Source of the DNA: Viridibacterium sediminicola
GTDB taxonomy: Bacteria > Pseudomonadota > Gammaproteobacteria > Burkholderiales > Rhodocyclaceae
Length of the DNA stretch: 64,000 bases
Direction: 5' to 3'
Assembly (NCBI RefSeq): GCF_039631295.1
Contig: NZ_JBDIVE010000012.1
Span: 1 to 64,000, forward strand
Part shown: positions 8,649 to 17,452 of the stretch, one piece after another
How positions within the stretch are numbered: the first letter of the stretch is position 1
Layout: every line of letters begins with the position of its first letter
Notes under the pieces: generated by a model
Database searches by the model: none
Told to the model about the DNA's origin: nothing
Seen by the model: the letters and a program-made list of their open reading frames with translations, nothing else
Translations under genes and position numbers: made by a program

Positions 8649-9937
8649 GACAGACGCTCCGGCTGCGGCGCGAGTGTTGCGCTGTCGAGGCTTTGCGCAT
8701 CCACGCCCATGGCATTGAGCATGGTGCGCAGCTTGGCGGCCGTCTCAGCCAGCTCTAGCGCGGGGTCCGAGCCCGCGACGATGCCCGCGCCGGCGTACAG
8801 CGTGGCCGAGGATTCGCCCACTTCGGCGCAGCGGATCGTCACCGCCCATTCGCCGTCGCCCAGCGCATTGCACCAGCCCACCAGGCCAGTGAAGAAACCA
8901 CGGTCAAAGCCTTCGGCGCGCTGGATGAAATCGCGCGCCGCCGCCGTCGGATAACCGCACACAGCGGGCGTGGGATGCAGCGCCAGCGCGAGGGCCAGCG
9001 AGGTGGTCGACAGGTCGATCAACTCGCCGCGAATCTCGCTCGACAAATGCCACATGGTGGGCGTAGACACCAGCGATGGCGTGTGCGGCACCTGCAAGTC
9101 GCGACAGAACGGGCGCAGCGCCGCAGCGACGGCATCGACCACCAGCGCGTGCTCGTGGAGATCTTTGGCCGACTGCAGCAAGCCATCGGCACGACGCGCA
9201 TCTTCAGCCGCATCAGCGCTGCGCGGGATCGAGCCCGCCAGCGGATTCGACAGCACCTGACTGCCACGGCGCGCCAGCAGCAGCTCGGGGCTCGCGCCCA
9301 CCAGGCTGCGACGGCCTTCATCACCCGTTTCGGGCAGCGGAATCGCATAGGTGTAACCACGCGGATTACGGCTCGCCAGCCCGCGCAGCAAGACCGGCAA
9401 TTCCAGTTCGGCCTGCACGCGCAGCGAGCGCGACAGCACCACCTTCTGCATGGTGCCCGATGCGATCTGCGCCAGCGCCTCGCGCACATTCTGCTGATAA
9501 GTCTGCGGGCATGGCTGGCTCTCGGCCGCCAAGGGCAAGATCTGCTGCGCGGGTTTCTGTGCCCCCTGCTGCGTGATGCCCGCCGTCATCAGACTGCGAA
9601 CGCTGCCGGCCAGCTCGAAGTGCTCGGGCACGAACAGGTGTGGCGCCGCGTCGGGCAAGAAGGGGATCGCCCCGATCAGCAGGCCTGCATGTCCAGCCTG
9701 ACTGGCCTGGCGCAGGAACAGCGCCGCCCGCCCGGCCAGGTTCGCTGCATCGCCCTGCGGCAGACAGGCCGCCACGCCGTGGGCGAGCAAGGTCTGGCCG
9801 GGTGAAGCGAACATGCAGGCATTGCTGCCGTAGTGATTGAACAAGGCCTGTGGGCCGGTAGGAATGGGAAAAACGGATGGAAATACGCCAGGGGAGCGAA
9901 ACCCTGAGCCCAGCGCTTCCCGTTGTGGATGATTCAT
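8645..9937 (-). CDS. entC: Isochorismate synthase EntC
   Basis: Converts chorismate to isochorismate, the committed step to DHB. About 430 aa from ATG 9937, which follows a GGGAGG ribosome site by about six bases; a longer in-frame start lies at 9967. Family motifs seen are VLSRSLRV, NPLAGSIPRS, the STPTMWHLSSEIRGEL block and HPTPAVCGYPT. It is the first gene of the operon and is preceded by a Fur-box-like palindrome at 10042-10060 shared with the divergent MFS gene. Confidence 0.95.
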   Translation of the reverse strand: MNHPQREALGSGFRSPGVFPSVFPIPTGPQALFNHYGSNACMFASPGQTLLAHGVAACLPQGDAANLAGRAALFLRQASQAGHAGLLIGAIPFLPDAAPHLFVPEHFELAGSVRSLMTAGITQQGAQKPAQQILPLAAESQPCPQTYQQNVREALAQIASGTMQKVVLSRSLRVQAELELPVLLRGLASRNPRGYTYAIPLPETGDEGRRSLVGASPELLLARRGSQVLSNPLAGSIPRSADAAEDARRADGLLQSAKDLHEHALVVDAVAAALRPFCRDLQVPHTPSLVSTPTMWHLSSEIRGELIDLSTTSLALALALHPTPAVCGYPTAAARDFIQRAEGFDRGFFTGLVGWCNALGDGEWAVTIRCAEVGESSATLYAGAGIVAGSDPALELAETAAKLRTMLNAMGVDAQSLDSATLAPQPERLS

Positions 9938-10041
9938 GCGGACCTCCCGAGGAGTACAGGAAAACATGCCGACGATCAGAACTTGGAGCGCGAGGCATGA
10001 CGCCTGGCTACTGGTTCAGAACAGAGTGGACACTACCACTT

Positions 10042-10060
10042 GTTGCGAATGATTCGCAAT
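10042..10060. promoter_or_regulatory. Fur-box-like operator between entC and MFS exporter
   Basis: TTGCGAATGATTCGCAA (10043-10059) is a near-perfect palindrome. It matches the 7-1-7 Fur consensus TGATAATNATTATCA at about 10 of 14 fixed positions. It lies between two divergent iron genes and could repress both under iron-replete conditions. Assignment is by pattern only. Confidence 0.65.
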
Positions 10061-10221
10061 AGCATTTAAAATAAAGTAGCATTCCGTCCAGATAGGCGGG
10101 CCCATCAGCCCACCCAGCCAGCCATTTCGCAACAGTGGATATGCGCCACGCATTGACGCCTTAAGCCGCATTGAGCTTGGCGCCGAGCCACTCACAGCGA
10201 TCATTCGATGGTGGATATGCC

Positions 10222-11511
10222 ATGCATATCCAGCCTGCCCCACCCAACTCCAGCCCCGCAGCGCACACGAAAACCATGTCCTCAATCGCCCCCGACATCG
10301 CCGCCAACGCCCGCCCCCTGCTCAAGCCGCGGCGACTTATTCCCCTCATCGGCGCCCTGCAATGCGTCTACATCCTCGACTTCATGCTGATCCTCCCCCT
10401 CGGACCCGACCTCGCAGCGGCGCTGGGCTTCCGCAGCAATCAGGTCGGCTGGCTGACCGCGGCCTACACCCTCGCCTCGCTGAGCGCAGGCCTGTTCGCC
10501 GTTCCCCTGCTTGATCGCTTTGACCGCCGCCAGGCGCTGCTGGCCAGCCTTGCCGGCCTCACGCTCGCCCTCATCGCTTGCGCCTTGGCGCAAGACTTCA
10601 GCACCCTGCTGTTCGCGCGTGCCGCCGCCGGCCTGAGCGCCGCGCCCACCATCGCCAGCGGCATGGCCATCCTCATCGACCACACGCCGCCTCCCCAGCG
10701 TGGCAGCGCCATCGCCAAGGTGATGATCGGCTTCTCGCTGGCCACCATAGGCGGCATCCCCCTCGGGCTCGAACTCGCCACACGCTGCGGCTGGCAATCC
10801 GCTTTCCTCGTCGTGGCCCTGCTTGCCGCCCTCGTCGGCGCAGCGGCCTCGCGCCTGCTCCCTGCTCAGACGCAGCATCTGCTCAGCCCACCAAACCAGC
10901 ATGGGGCAATCGCCTCACGGCAATCGCCGCTCGCGCTGCTCAAGCGCCGCAGTGTGCAGATCGCCAGCCTCCTGCTAGGCCTCAACCAATTCGCCGCCTT
11001 TCTCGTCGTCCCCAGTTTCTCGGCCTTCTACCTGCTCAACCTCGGCTTCCCACGCGAACAGCTGGGCCTGCTCTACCTTGCTGGCGGCGTCGTCGCCCTC
11101 TTCGCAATGCAGCTCGCCGGCCGCACGACGGACAAACGCGGTCCCTGGCTGCCTGTTCTCATCGCCAGCATCTGTTTCTGCCTCGGCCTGCTGCCGTTCT
11201 GCGGTATCCACGCGCTTCCCATCACGCTGTGCTTCGTGCTGTTCATGGCCGGCAACGCCGCCCGCAGCGTGTGCCTCGCGAGCAGCCTGAGCCAGATCCC
11301 TGCCCCGCAGGAACGCGCCGGCTTCATGGCACTGCAGAAGATGGTGCAGGACCTCGGTGTCAGCCTCGCCGCCGGCGCCTCCGCCTTGCTGCTCGGCAGT
11401 GTCGACGGCCCGCTGACCCACACCACCGAACTGGCTGGGCTGACTATGCTGGGCGCACTCGGAGTACTAGGTTTGCTGGCAGTGCTGCAACGGAAAATGC
11501 CCCGGCACTGA
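10222..11511 (+). CDS. MFS transporter, likely catechol siderophore exporter
   Basis: About 429 aa with 12 hydrophobic segments and a typical MFS A-like loop, VPLLDRFDRRQALL. It is divergent from entC across a Fur-box-like site, so it fits the EntS/CsbX role of exporting the finished siderophore. The start is uncertain. ATG 10222 has GGTGGA seven bases upstream; the family-like core begins nearer ATG 10276; a longer frame opens at 10171. The transported molecule is inferred from position, not from sequence. Confidence 0.8.
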   Translation: MHIQPAPPNSSPAAHTKTMSSIAPDIAANARPLLKPRRLIPLIGALQCVYILDFMLILPLGPDLAAALGFRSNQVGWLTAAYTLASLSAGLFAVPLLDRFDRRQALLASLAGLTLALIACALAQDFSTLLFARAAAGLSAAPTIASGMAILIDHTPPPQRGSAIAKVMIGFSLATIGGIPLGLELATRCGWQSAFLVVALLAALVGAAASRLLPAQTQHLLSPPNQHGAIASRQSPLALLKRRSVQIASLLLGLNQFAAFLVVPSFSAFYLLNLGFPREQLGLLYLAGGVVALFAMQLAGRTTDKRGPWLPVLIASICFCLGLLPFCGIHALPITLCFVLFMAGNAARSVCLASSLSQIPAPQERAGFMALQKMVQDLGVSLAAGASALLLGSVDGPLTHTTELAGLTMLGALGVLGLLAVLQRKMPRH

Positions 11512-11729
11512 AGTGCCCGCGACATCGTGGATCGGCCCATGCGCGAGCGGGGCCGATCTGCGCAGCGGCGCCAACTTTTCCGCTGGCCGCCACCGGCATT
11601 GCACCTCGGCGCGCCACAGCTGCACGCCTGGGCTTCGGCGACTGCTCTCCGCGCGAATCCAGGCAAGCTACGCCTACGGGCAGAGAAACACCGGCCGCAG
11701 CGATGACATGCAAATTGGCCGCAAAAACA

Positions 11730-13046
11730 TCACATCTCGATGGCCACGCCTTGCTGCGTGGGGGCCAGTCTCTCTTCCGGCGCCCTCTGCGCCAGCGCTC
11801 GCAACATCCCCAGCAAATCCCTATGCAGCGCATCAAGCCGCTCTGCGCTGTACGCATTGGGGTTGGCTTCGGTGCGCAGTTGCCATTCAGCATTGAGCAC
11901 GAAGACGCTGATATTGAGGTCTTTCACGGGGCCGGCGCTGATCGGCTCGATGCGGCTTTGCAGTCCGGCGAAGCGCGCGCTGCGGTCGAAAGGGAGCAGG
12001 TTTACGGCCTGGTTGAAGCAATGCTTGCCTTGCGCCATGAGGCCCAGATCCATGCGGATCCAGCCATAGCGGTAGTAGGCGTGCTGACGGATGCCGCGCA
12101 GGGCGGTGGCGACCTGGGCACTCAGGCTTTGCATGCAGTCGTCGGGAGCGATACGCAGGCTGAGAGGCACGATGTTCATGGCCATGCAGGGCACGCCGAT
12201 GGCGGGAGTGCCGAGTCGGTTCATGACCGGCAGGCCAAAGGTCAGCGCTTGCTGGCCGGATTGCTTCGCAAGCCATGCGCCGATGGCGGCAAGCATCCAG
12301 TTGCCCCAGTCCTGCCCGCAACGCTTTGCGGCGTCGCGCAAAGCGTCGATCTCAGAAGTGCTCAGGCGCGTGTCGCGGCGGTGCAGCGGGTCGGAGAAAG
12401 CTGCGGGCGGCGCGATGCTGGCAGGAGCTGGCGCGTCCTGCATGGTCGCCAGCCAGAAGGCCTTGTCGCGCTCGAAGCCGCCGTTGGCCTTGTAGGCCTG
12501 TTCGGCGGCCGTGATCTTGTCGAGCGACCAATCCGGCAGCGGTGGCAAAGCCGATTGCATGACGCGCGCGCTGTAGCGTTCGGCAATGGTCTGACAGACG
12601 AGGCTGTAGCCGAAGCCGTCCAGCGCGATGTGGTGGACCTGCAGGTACCAGAGATAGGTGTCCTCGGCGATCTGCAGGACGGCACTGCGATAGAGGATGT
12701 CGCGATTGGGGTCGCATAACGTGGCGAGCGAATCGGCTATCCATTGCTGCGCGGCGGATCTCGGGTCGGGCGCGCGGCGGAAGTCGTGCAACGCAAGTGG
12801 CGGGGTGGCGGGCGCGAGCGGCCATTGCCAGAGCACGCCATCTGCGGACTCGAAACGACGGTGCAGGCTGTGGCAATTGTCGAGTACTTCGACGACAGTG
12901 TCGGAGAGCGCAGCGAGATCAAGCGGACCGCGCAGCTCGACCGCTTCGGCGGTGAGCATGGCCGGACTCTCTGGCGCCATCTGCTGAGCGATCCAGATGC
13001 CATATTGGGCGGTGGTGGTGGCCTGGCGAGTCAGAAGAATGCTCAT
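11730..13046 (-). CDS. Free-standing NRPS condensation domain (VibH-like)
   Basis: About 438 aa, the length of a lone condensation domain such as VibH (~440 aa). It has the intact catalytic HHIALDG near residue 139. It shares long stretches with the EntF condensation domain (GVPCMAMNIVPL, the NLLPFDRS/NLMPFERP block, the LDGFGY motif). No adenylation or carrier domain follows. ATG 13046 is chosen because AGGA lies seven bases upstream; longer in-frame starts at 13073 and 13103 lack a clear site. In vibriobactin synthesis VibH joins carrier-bound DHB to a free amine. Here it may add a second DHB to a side-chain amine of the EntF product. That role is inference. Confidence 0.85.
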   Translation of the reverse strand: MSILLTRQATTTAQYGIWIAQQMAPESPAMLTAEAVELRGPLDLAALSDTVVEVLDNCHSLHRRFESADGVLWQWPLAPATPPLALHDFRRAPDPRSAAQQWIADSLATLCDPNRDILYRSAVLQIAEDTYLWYLQVHHIALDGFGYSLVCQTIAERYSARVMQSALPPLPDWSLDKITAAEQAYKANGGFERDKAFWLATMQDAPAPASIAPPAAFSDPLHRRDTRLSTSEIDALRDAAKRCGQDWGNWMLAAIGAWLAKQSGQQALTFGLPVMNRLGTPAIGVPCMAMNIVPLSLRIAPDDCMQSLSAQVATALRGIRQHAYYRYGWIRMDLGLMAQGKHCFNQAVNLLPFDRSARFAGLQSRIEPISAGPVKDLNISVFVLNAEWQLRTEANPNAYSAERLDALHRDLLGMLRALAQRAPEERLAPTQQGVAIEM

Positions 13047-13099
13047 TTCACGTCCTGTCCGGTATGCGCTCATCTCTAGGGCGGGCCCGCGCGTGAGCC

Positions 13100-14059
13100 T
13101 CAAGGCGCAAACGCAAAGTCGACCACACGGCGGGCTCCATGCAGCAGCATGTCGTGGTGATCATGCCCGGCTACGCTTTGCGCTTCGAGTTGCAGCCCGG
13201 CCAGCTTCGCATCGCCGAGCTGGCGCGCGAACTGGCGGGTGTTGTCGACCATGGCACGCGCCTGCAGACGTTGCTGCAGCTCGGGCGTGGCAAAGCGTTC
13301 GGGGTATTGCTCGTCCATGCCGACGGTGATCATGACGCGCGTGGGCGCAGCGAACTGCATGGCTGACAGGCGTTGCGGCAGTTGCTTGAGCAGATGCTTC
13401 TCGCCGAACCACAGCGAAGGACTGGCCGCCCAGTAGCGCTGGAAATGCTGCGGCTCGGTGCTGAGTGTATTGAGCGTGAACAGGCCGCCGTAGGAAAAAC
13501 CGAACAGGGTGTGGCGCTGCGGGTCCATGGCGAAGTGCTTGGCAAGCAGCGGGCGCAGCTCCAGCGTGAGGAACTTGAGGAAGTTGGCGGAGCCGCCAAA
13601 GCGTGCGGAGAGCAGATCGCCGGTTTTTGTGCCGGCCTCTAGCGGCGGCGTGTAATCGAGGGCACGACCATTGACGTCGATGATCTCGCCGCTGGGGTAG
13701 CCGATGGCGACGACGAGGCCGGCGGGCTCTTCGCCGATCTTGGCACGCCAGGCCGCGCTCTCATTGGCGGCAGGCGGGCGCGGACGGACGAATTCGGTGA
13801 TGGGAAAACTGGCGAGGCCATCGAGCATCCACAGTGTGGGGTAGCCGCTGGCGGGCGCGGGCTTGTGCGGCAAGCCGACGATGATGCGGTAGCGCTGGCC
13901 CGTGTAGGTCGAATCAAGGTCGAAGCTGAGACTGCGCGAGAGTTGCGCGGGGCGCCAGTCGGCGGGGATGGGCGCGGCGGGCTGGGCCTGCGCCGCTTGG
14001 TTGATGAGCATGCTGAGTCCGAGGAGGAAGGCGACCGAGCGGAAATAGCGAATGAGCAT
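13100..14059 (-). CDS. Periplasmic siderophore esterase (IroE/Fes-like alpha/beta hydrolase)
   Basis: About 319 aa from ATG 14059, which gives an N-terminal signal peptide (MLIRYFRSVAFLLGLSMLI, likely cleaved after QAAQA). The nucleophile motif GFSYGG lies near residue 209, and a late AGHDHHDML supplies a candidate catalytic His. This is the esterase D/enterochelin-esterase family that hydrolyses siderophore ester bonds. It begins 25 bases after the AraC stop codon and is probably cotranscribed with it. If the product is an amide-linked bis-catechol, the substrate may instead be a xenosiderophore. Confidence 0.8.
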   Translation of the reverse strand: MLIRYFRSVAFLLGLSMLINQAAQAQPAAPIPADWRPAQLSRSLSFDLDSTYTGQRYRIIVGLPHKPAPASGYPTLWMLDGLASFPITEFVRPRPPAANESAAWRAKIGEEPAGLVVAIGYPSGEIIDVNGRALDYTPPLEAGTKTGDLLSARFGGSANFLKFLTLELRPLLAKHFAMDPQRHTLFGFSYGGLFTLNTLSTEPQHFQRYWAASPSLWFGEKHLLKQLPQRLSAMQFAAPTRVMITVGMDEQYPERFATPELQQRLQARAMVDNTRQFARQLGDAKLAGLQLEAQSVAGHDHHDMLLHGARRVVDFAFAP

Positions 14060-14084
14060 TGACAGAGAGAGTCCTGGAAAGGGT

Positions 14085-15143
14085 TCAGGTCGCCCGCGCC
14101 ACAGCGCTGGGGCACTGGCCAAAGCGCTTGCGGAAGGCGGTGGCGAAGTTGGCGGCGCTGCCGTAACCGGCGAGTCCGGCAGCCTCCGTGACGGTAGCGC
14201 CGTCGCGTTCGAGTGCGATGCGCGCGGCATCGAGGCGTCGGCCACGCAGCCAGGCAAAGATACTCATGCCCTGCACGGCGCGAAACTGCTGCTGCAGGGA
14301 GCTGGCGTTGAGACCGGCGTGGCGGGCGATGGCGGCGAGATCAAGGGCATCGGCCGTGCCGTTGACCAGCCCTTCGTCGAGCCATTCGCACAGCGCGGCG
14401 ATACGGGCTCGCATGCGGGCGTTGATGCCGGGGGTACGGCCAGGCGCGAAAAGCTCGCTAAAGCTCTCCGTGAGCAATTCCAGCGCACGACTTTCGAGAT
14501 AGAGCCGGTACAGCGGATTGGCGCAGCCGGCAGCGTCAGCGGCGCTGGAGAAAACCGGCGGATGGATCATCTGCTGCGCGATGGCGATGGCACGCGTGCT
14601 GGGTCGCCAGTGGTGCACGGCAAGGTGACGTTGACGGAATTCGGCGAGATCGCCGGCGTCAAGGCCGCTGGCAGCGAGCCAATCGGGGCTCATGGAGATG
14701 ACGACCTTGCGCTCGTGACGACCCCGGCGTGAATGCCGCACAAACTGTTCGGACTCTGCGAGCGCGACCAGCGCGCCATCGGGCTGCCCGTCTCCGCCCA
14801 GGCTGATGGGCTGGCTGCCGAAGCGGGCCTGCGCCTCACCCGCGATCAGCACGATGAGACTGAGCCCGGCCTGCAAGGTCGCCTCGGTACGCATGTCATA
14901 AAGGTCGACGACGTCTACGCATTTGCAGCGCAGACCCTCACGCAGATTGTCGGCGCGGAAATAGCCGGACAGCACCGAGACATCGCTCGCCACATCGGGC
15001 TGATCAATGCGGAAGCCGCTGCTGCGCGGCGTGATGGCGGCCATCAGCTGGCCACGGTTGATATGCGCGGAAGGGTCGGCGGACGGGTACATGGCGAGGC
15101 TGCGGCGCCCCCGAACGGCTTGCTGGCTGGTGTGCAAGTTCAA
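14085..15143 (-). CDS. AraC-family regulator (PchR-like)
   Basis: About 352 aa. The C-terminal AraC/XylS domain has two helix-turn-helix segments (LAAIARHAGLNASSLQQQFRAVQG, then VTEAAGLAGYGSAANFATAFRKRFG). The N-terminal part resembles PchR-type sensors that bind ferric siderophore. The start is taken as TTG 15143 because AGGAG sits six bases upstream; a longer frame opens at 15188 and an ATG lies at 15092. It is divergent from the TonB receptor across a Fur-box-like site, the usual layout of siderophore-activated uptake genes. Confidence 0.85.
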   Translation of the reverse strand: MNLHTSQQAVRGRRSLAMYPSADPSAHINRGQLMAAITPRSSGFRIDQPDVASDVSVLSGYFRADNLREGLRCKCVDVVDLYDMRTEATLQAGLSLIVLIAGEAQARFGSQPISLGGDGQPDGALVALAESEQFVRHSRRGRHERKVVISMSPDWLAASGLDAGDLAEFRQRHLAVHHWRPSTRAIAIAQQMIHPPVFSSAADAAGCANPLYRLYLESRALELLTESFSELFAPGRTPGINARMRARIAALCEWLDEGLVNGTADALDLAAIARHAGLNASSLQQQFRAVQGMSIFAWLRGRRLDAARIALERDGATVTEAAGLAGYGSAANFATAFRKRFGQCPSAVARAT

Positions 15144-15224
15144 AGCTTTCTCCTGCAAACAACTTCCTGCGTTGCGCAAAGGCGGCACCGGGCAGGCCTA
15201 TGGATAATAGCGTCAAACCTCGCT

Positions 15225-15243
15225 AATGCAAATCATTCTCATT
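15225..15243. promoter_or_regulatory. Fur-box-like operator upstream of TonB receptor
   Basis: AATGCAAATCATTCTCATT matches the 7-1-7 Fur consensus at 11 of 14 fixed positions in its central 15 bases (15227-15241). It lies 21 bases before the receptor ATG and between two divergent genes. Confidence 0.7.
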
Positions 15244-15263
15244 AACACGCATCAAGGAAAGAC

Positions 15264-17390
15264 ATGAAAACTACAGCCTCCCTGTCCCGCTCCACTCCGC
15301 TTCCGACGAGGCGTTGTGCCGCCCTCAGTGCGCTGCTGGCGGGCCTGTTTGCCAGCGCAGCCTGGGCTGATGAACCGGTTGCGCCGGCCGTTGTGGTGAA
15401 GGGCACGAACAGCCAAACCAGCGCTGGATATGGCGACGGTGCAGTCAACGTGGGCGGCAAGGGTGATGCGTCGGCCAAGGAGACGCCGCAACCGGTGAGC
15501 GTCGTGACCCGCCAGCGCATGGACGACCAGAACATGGTGCGCCTGGATGACCTGGCCCGGCGCACGACCGGCGTGGTGGTGCTGGCCAACGATCAGGGTC
15601 GCTCATCGATCTTCATCCGCGGTTACGAGCTGGATTCCGCACTCATCGACGGCCTGCCGGCGCCGCTGTCGAGCATCTATGGCACGCAGCCGGATCTGTC
15701 GATCTTCGAGCGTGTCGAGGTACTGCGCGGCCCCGCCGGTCTCTATAGCGGCTTCGGGGAGCCAGGCGGTACCGTCAATCTGATTCGCAAGCGTGCGCAG
15801 AAGAAGTTCGCCGGCAGTGGCTCCGTGGCATTGGGTTCGTGGGACGCGCGACGCGGCGAGGCAGACGTGACGGGTAGCCTGAACGAAGACGGCAGCGTCC
15901 GCGGCCGCCTGGTGGGCGCCTACCAGAAGAAGAATTCCTCGGTCGACGTAAACAAGAACGAGAACGGCGTGGGCTACGGCACGCTGGATTTCGACCTGTC
16001 ATCGCGCACCACATTGTCGATTGCCGGCATCAGCTCAAAGAGCGATGTCACGCCCTTCAACGGTTTGCCGAGCAAGAGCAACGGCGACTTGCTGGACCTG
16101 GAGCGCTCGACCTTCATCGGTGCCAACTGGAACCGCTTCGAGAATCAAGCGAATGAAGGCATGGCCGAGCTGGTGCACCACCTGGAGAGTGGCGGCCACA
16201 TCAAGGCTGCCATGCGCTACGTCGACCGCGACGTCAACTTCAAGTACGCCTATGCCGGCAGCGCGGTCAGCAATACCGGCACCGTCACGCGCACAGCCAT
16301 TGCGCGCGACTACAGGGAGAAAGGGCTGGCCACCGATCTGCACCTCAACAAGCCCTTCAAGCTGTGGGGCCTGCAGCAGAACCTGATCACCGGTATCGAC
16401 TATCGCCAGTACGACCAGACCACGCTGTCGGGCTCGGCGACCGTGAGCGGCACGACCAATGTCTACAGCCCGACCTATGACTGGCCCGAGCCGACCATCG
16501 CCTACAGCAGCCGTACCAACGTGAAACCCGAGCAATACGGCCTGTACAGCAATCTGCGCATCAAACCCTGGCAGCCGCTGACGCTGATCGCCGGCGCGCG
16601 CCTGTCGCGTTACAAGAGCGTGACCACCAACCTCGCCACCGGCGTGAGCACCGAACTGAGCTTGCCGACACAGCTCACACCCTATGGCGGCATCGTCTAT
16701 GAGCTGGGCGAAAACTGGGCGGCCTACACCAGCTACACCTCGATCTTCCAGCCGCAGACCAACCTCGATGCCAGCGGCAAGGTGCTGGACCCGCGCAAGG
16801 GCAACAACATCGAGCTGGGCGTGAAAGGCGAGCACATGGGCGGCCTGCTCAACTCGCAGTTTTCGCTGTTCCGCCTGCGTGACACCAATCGTGCGATTGC
16901 CGTCCCCAGCACCGCGTACTACGAGGCCAGCGGCAAAACCGAAGTACAGGGCTTTGAAGCCGAGCTGTCGGGCCGGCTGCTGCCGGGTTGGGAGGCGAGC
17001 ATCGGCTACGCCTACACCGAGACTGAAATCCTCTCGGGCGCCAGCGGCACCTCCGGCACCACCTTCTCGACCTACACACCGCACCACAGCGTGACGCTGT
17101 GGACGCGCTACGACTTCCAGAGCGGCGCCCTGCAGAACGCCTATGTCGGCGGCGGCCTGCGCGCCATGAGCAGCTTCTACACGGCCGGCACCGGCTACCG
17201 CATCGACCAGGACGCCTATGCCGTGGTCGATACCTTGTTCGGCTACAAGTTCTCGCCCAAGCTCGATGTGTCACTGACCATCAACAACCTGTTTGACAAG
17301 AAGTACTACCAGCGCGTGGGCGGCACCTCGGTCTTCAATTTCTACGGCGAACCGCGCAGCCTGTGGCTGAAGACGGGGTTAAAGTTCTGA
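15264..17390 (+). CDS. TonB-dependent siderophore receptor
   Basis: Outer-membrane receptor of 708 aa in the FhuE/FpvA-like siderophore family. It has a signal peptide ending near ASAAWADEP, and a plug domain with the QPVSVVTRQRMDDQ and FIRGYELDSALIDGLP blocks and RVEVLRGPAGLYSGFGEPGG. A long beta-barrel follows and ends in the aromatic residue Phe (LKTGLKF). AAGGAAAG precedes the ATG. It heads the importer genes and is preceded by a Fur-box-like site. Its ligand is presumably the locally made catechol. Confidence 0.93.
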   Translation: MKTTASLSRSTPLPTRRCAALSALLAGLFASAAWADEPVAPAVVVKGTNSQTSAGYGDGAVNVGGKGDASAKETPQPVSVVTRQRMDDQNMVRLDDLARRTTGVVVLANDQGRSSIFIRGYELDSALIDGLPAPLSSIYGTQPDLSIFERVEVLRGPAGLYSGFGEPGGTVNLIRKRAQKKFAGSGSVALGSWDARRGEADVTGSLNEDGSVRGRLVGAYQKKNSSVDVNKNENGVGYGTLDFDLSSRTTLSIAGISSKSDVTPFNGLPSKSNGDLLDLERSTFIGANWNRFENQANEGMAELVHHLESGGHIKAAMRYVDRDVNFKYAYAGSAVSNTGTVTRTAIARDYREKGLATDLHLNKPFKLWGLQQNLITGIDYRQYDQTTLSGSATVSGTTNVYSPTYDWPEPTIAYSSRTNVKPEQYGLYSNLRIKPWQPLTLIAGARLSRYKSVTTNLATGVSTELSLPTQLTPYGGIVYELGENWAAYTSYTSIFQPQTNLDASGKVLDPRKGNNIELGVKGEHMGGLLNSQFSLFRLRDTNRAIAVPSTAYYEASGKTEVQGFEAELSGRLLPGWEASIGYAYTETEILSGASGTSGTTFSTYTPHHSVTLWTRYDFQSGALQNAYVGGGLRAMSSFYTAGTGYRIDQDAYAVVDTLFGYKFSPKLDVSLTINNLFDKKYYQRVGGTSVFNFYGEPRSLWLKTGLKF

Positions 17391-17403
17391 TGCTGACCCC
17401 TGT

Positions 17404-17424
17404 ACCGGGTGCCCGGCACCCGGT
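17404..17424. promoter_or_regulatory. Perfect hairpin between receptor and binding-protein genes
   Basis: ACCGGGTGC and GCACCCGGT pair around a three-base loop, with no T tract after it. It may stabilise or partly terminate the receptor mRNA. Confidence 0.4.
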
Positions 17425-17452
17425 GCGCAACCTGACACCCCGGCGATAAACC

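Noticed and set aside
10578..12719. 713-codon frame overlapping the MFS and condensation genes
   Set aside because: Low-complexity Arg/Pro-rich translation; both overlapped genes have clear families.
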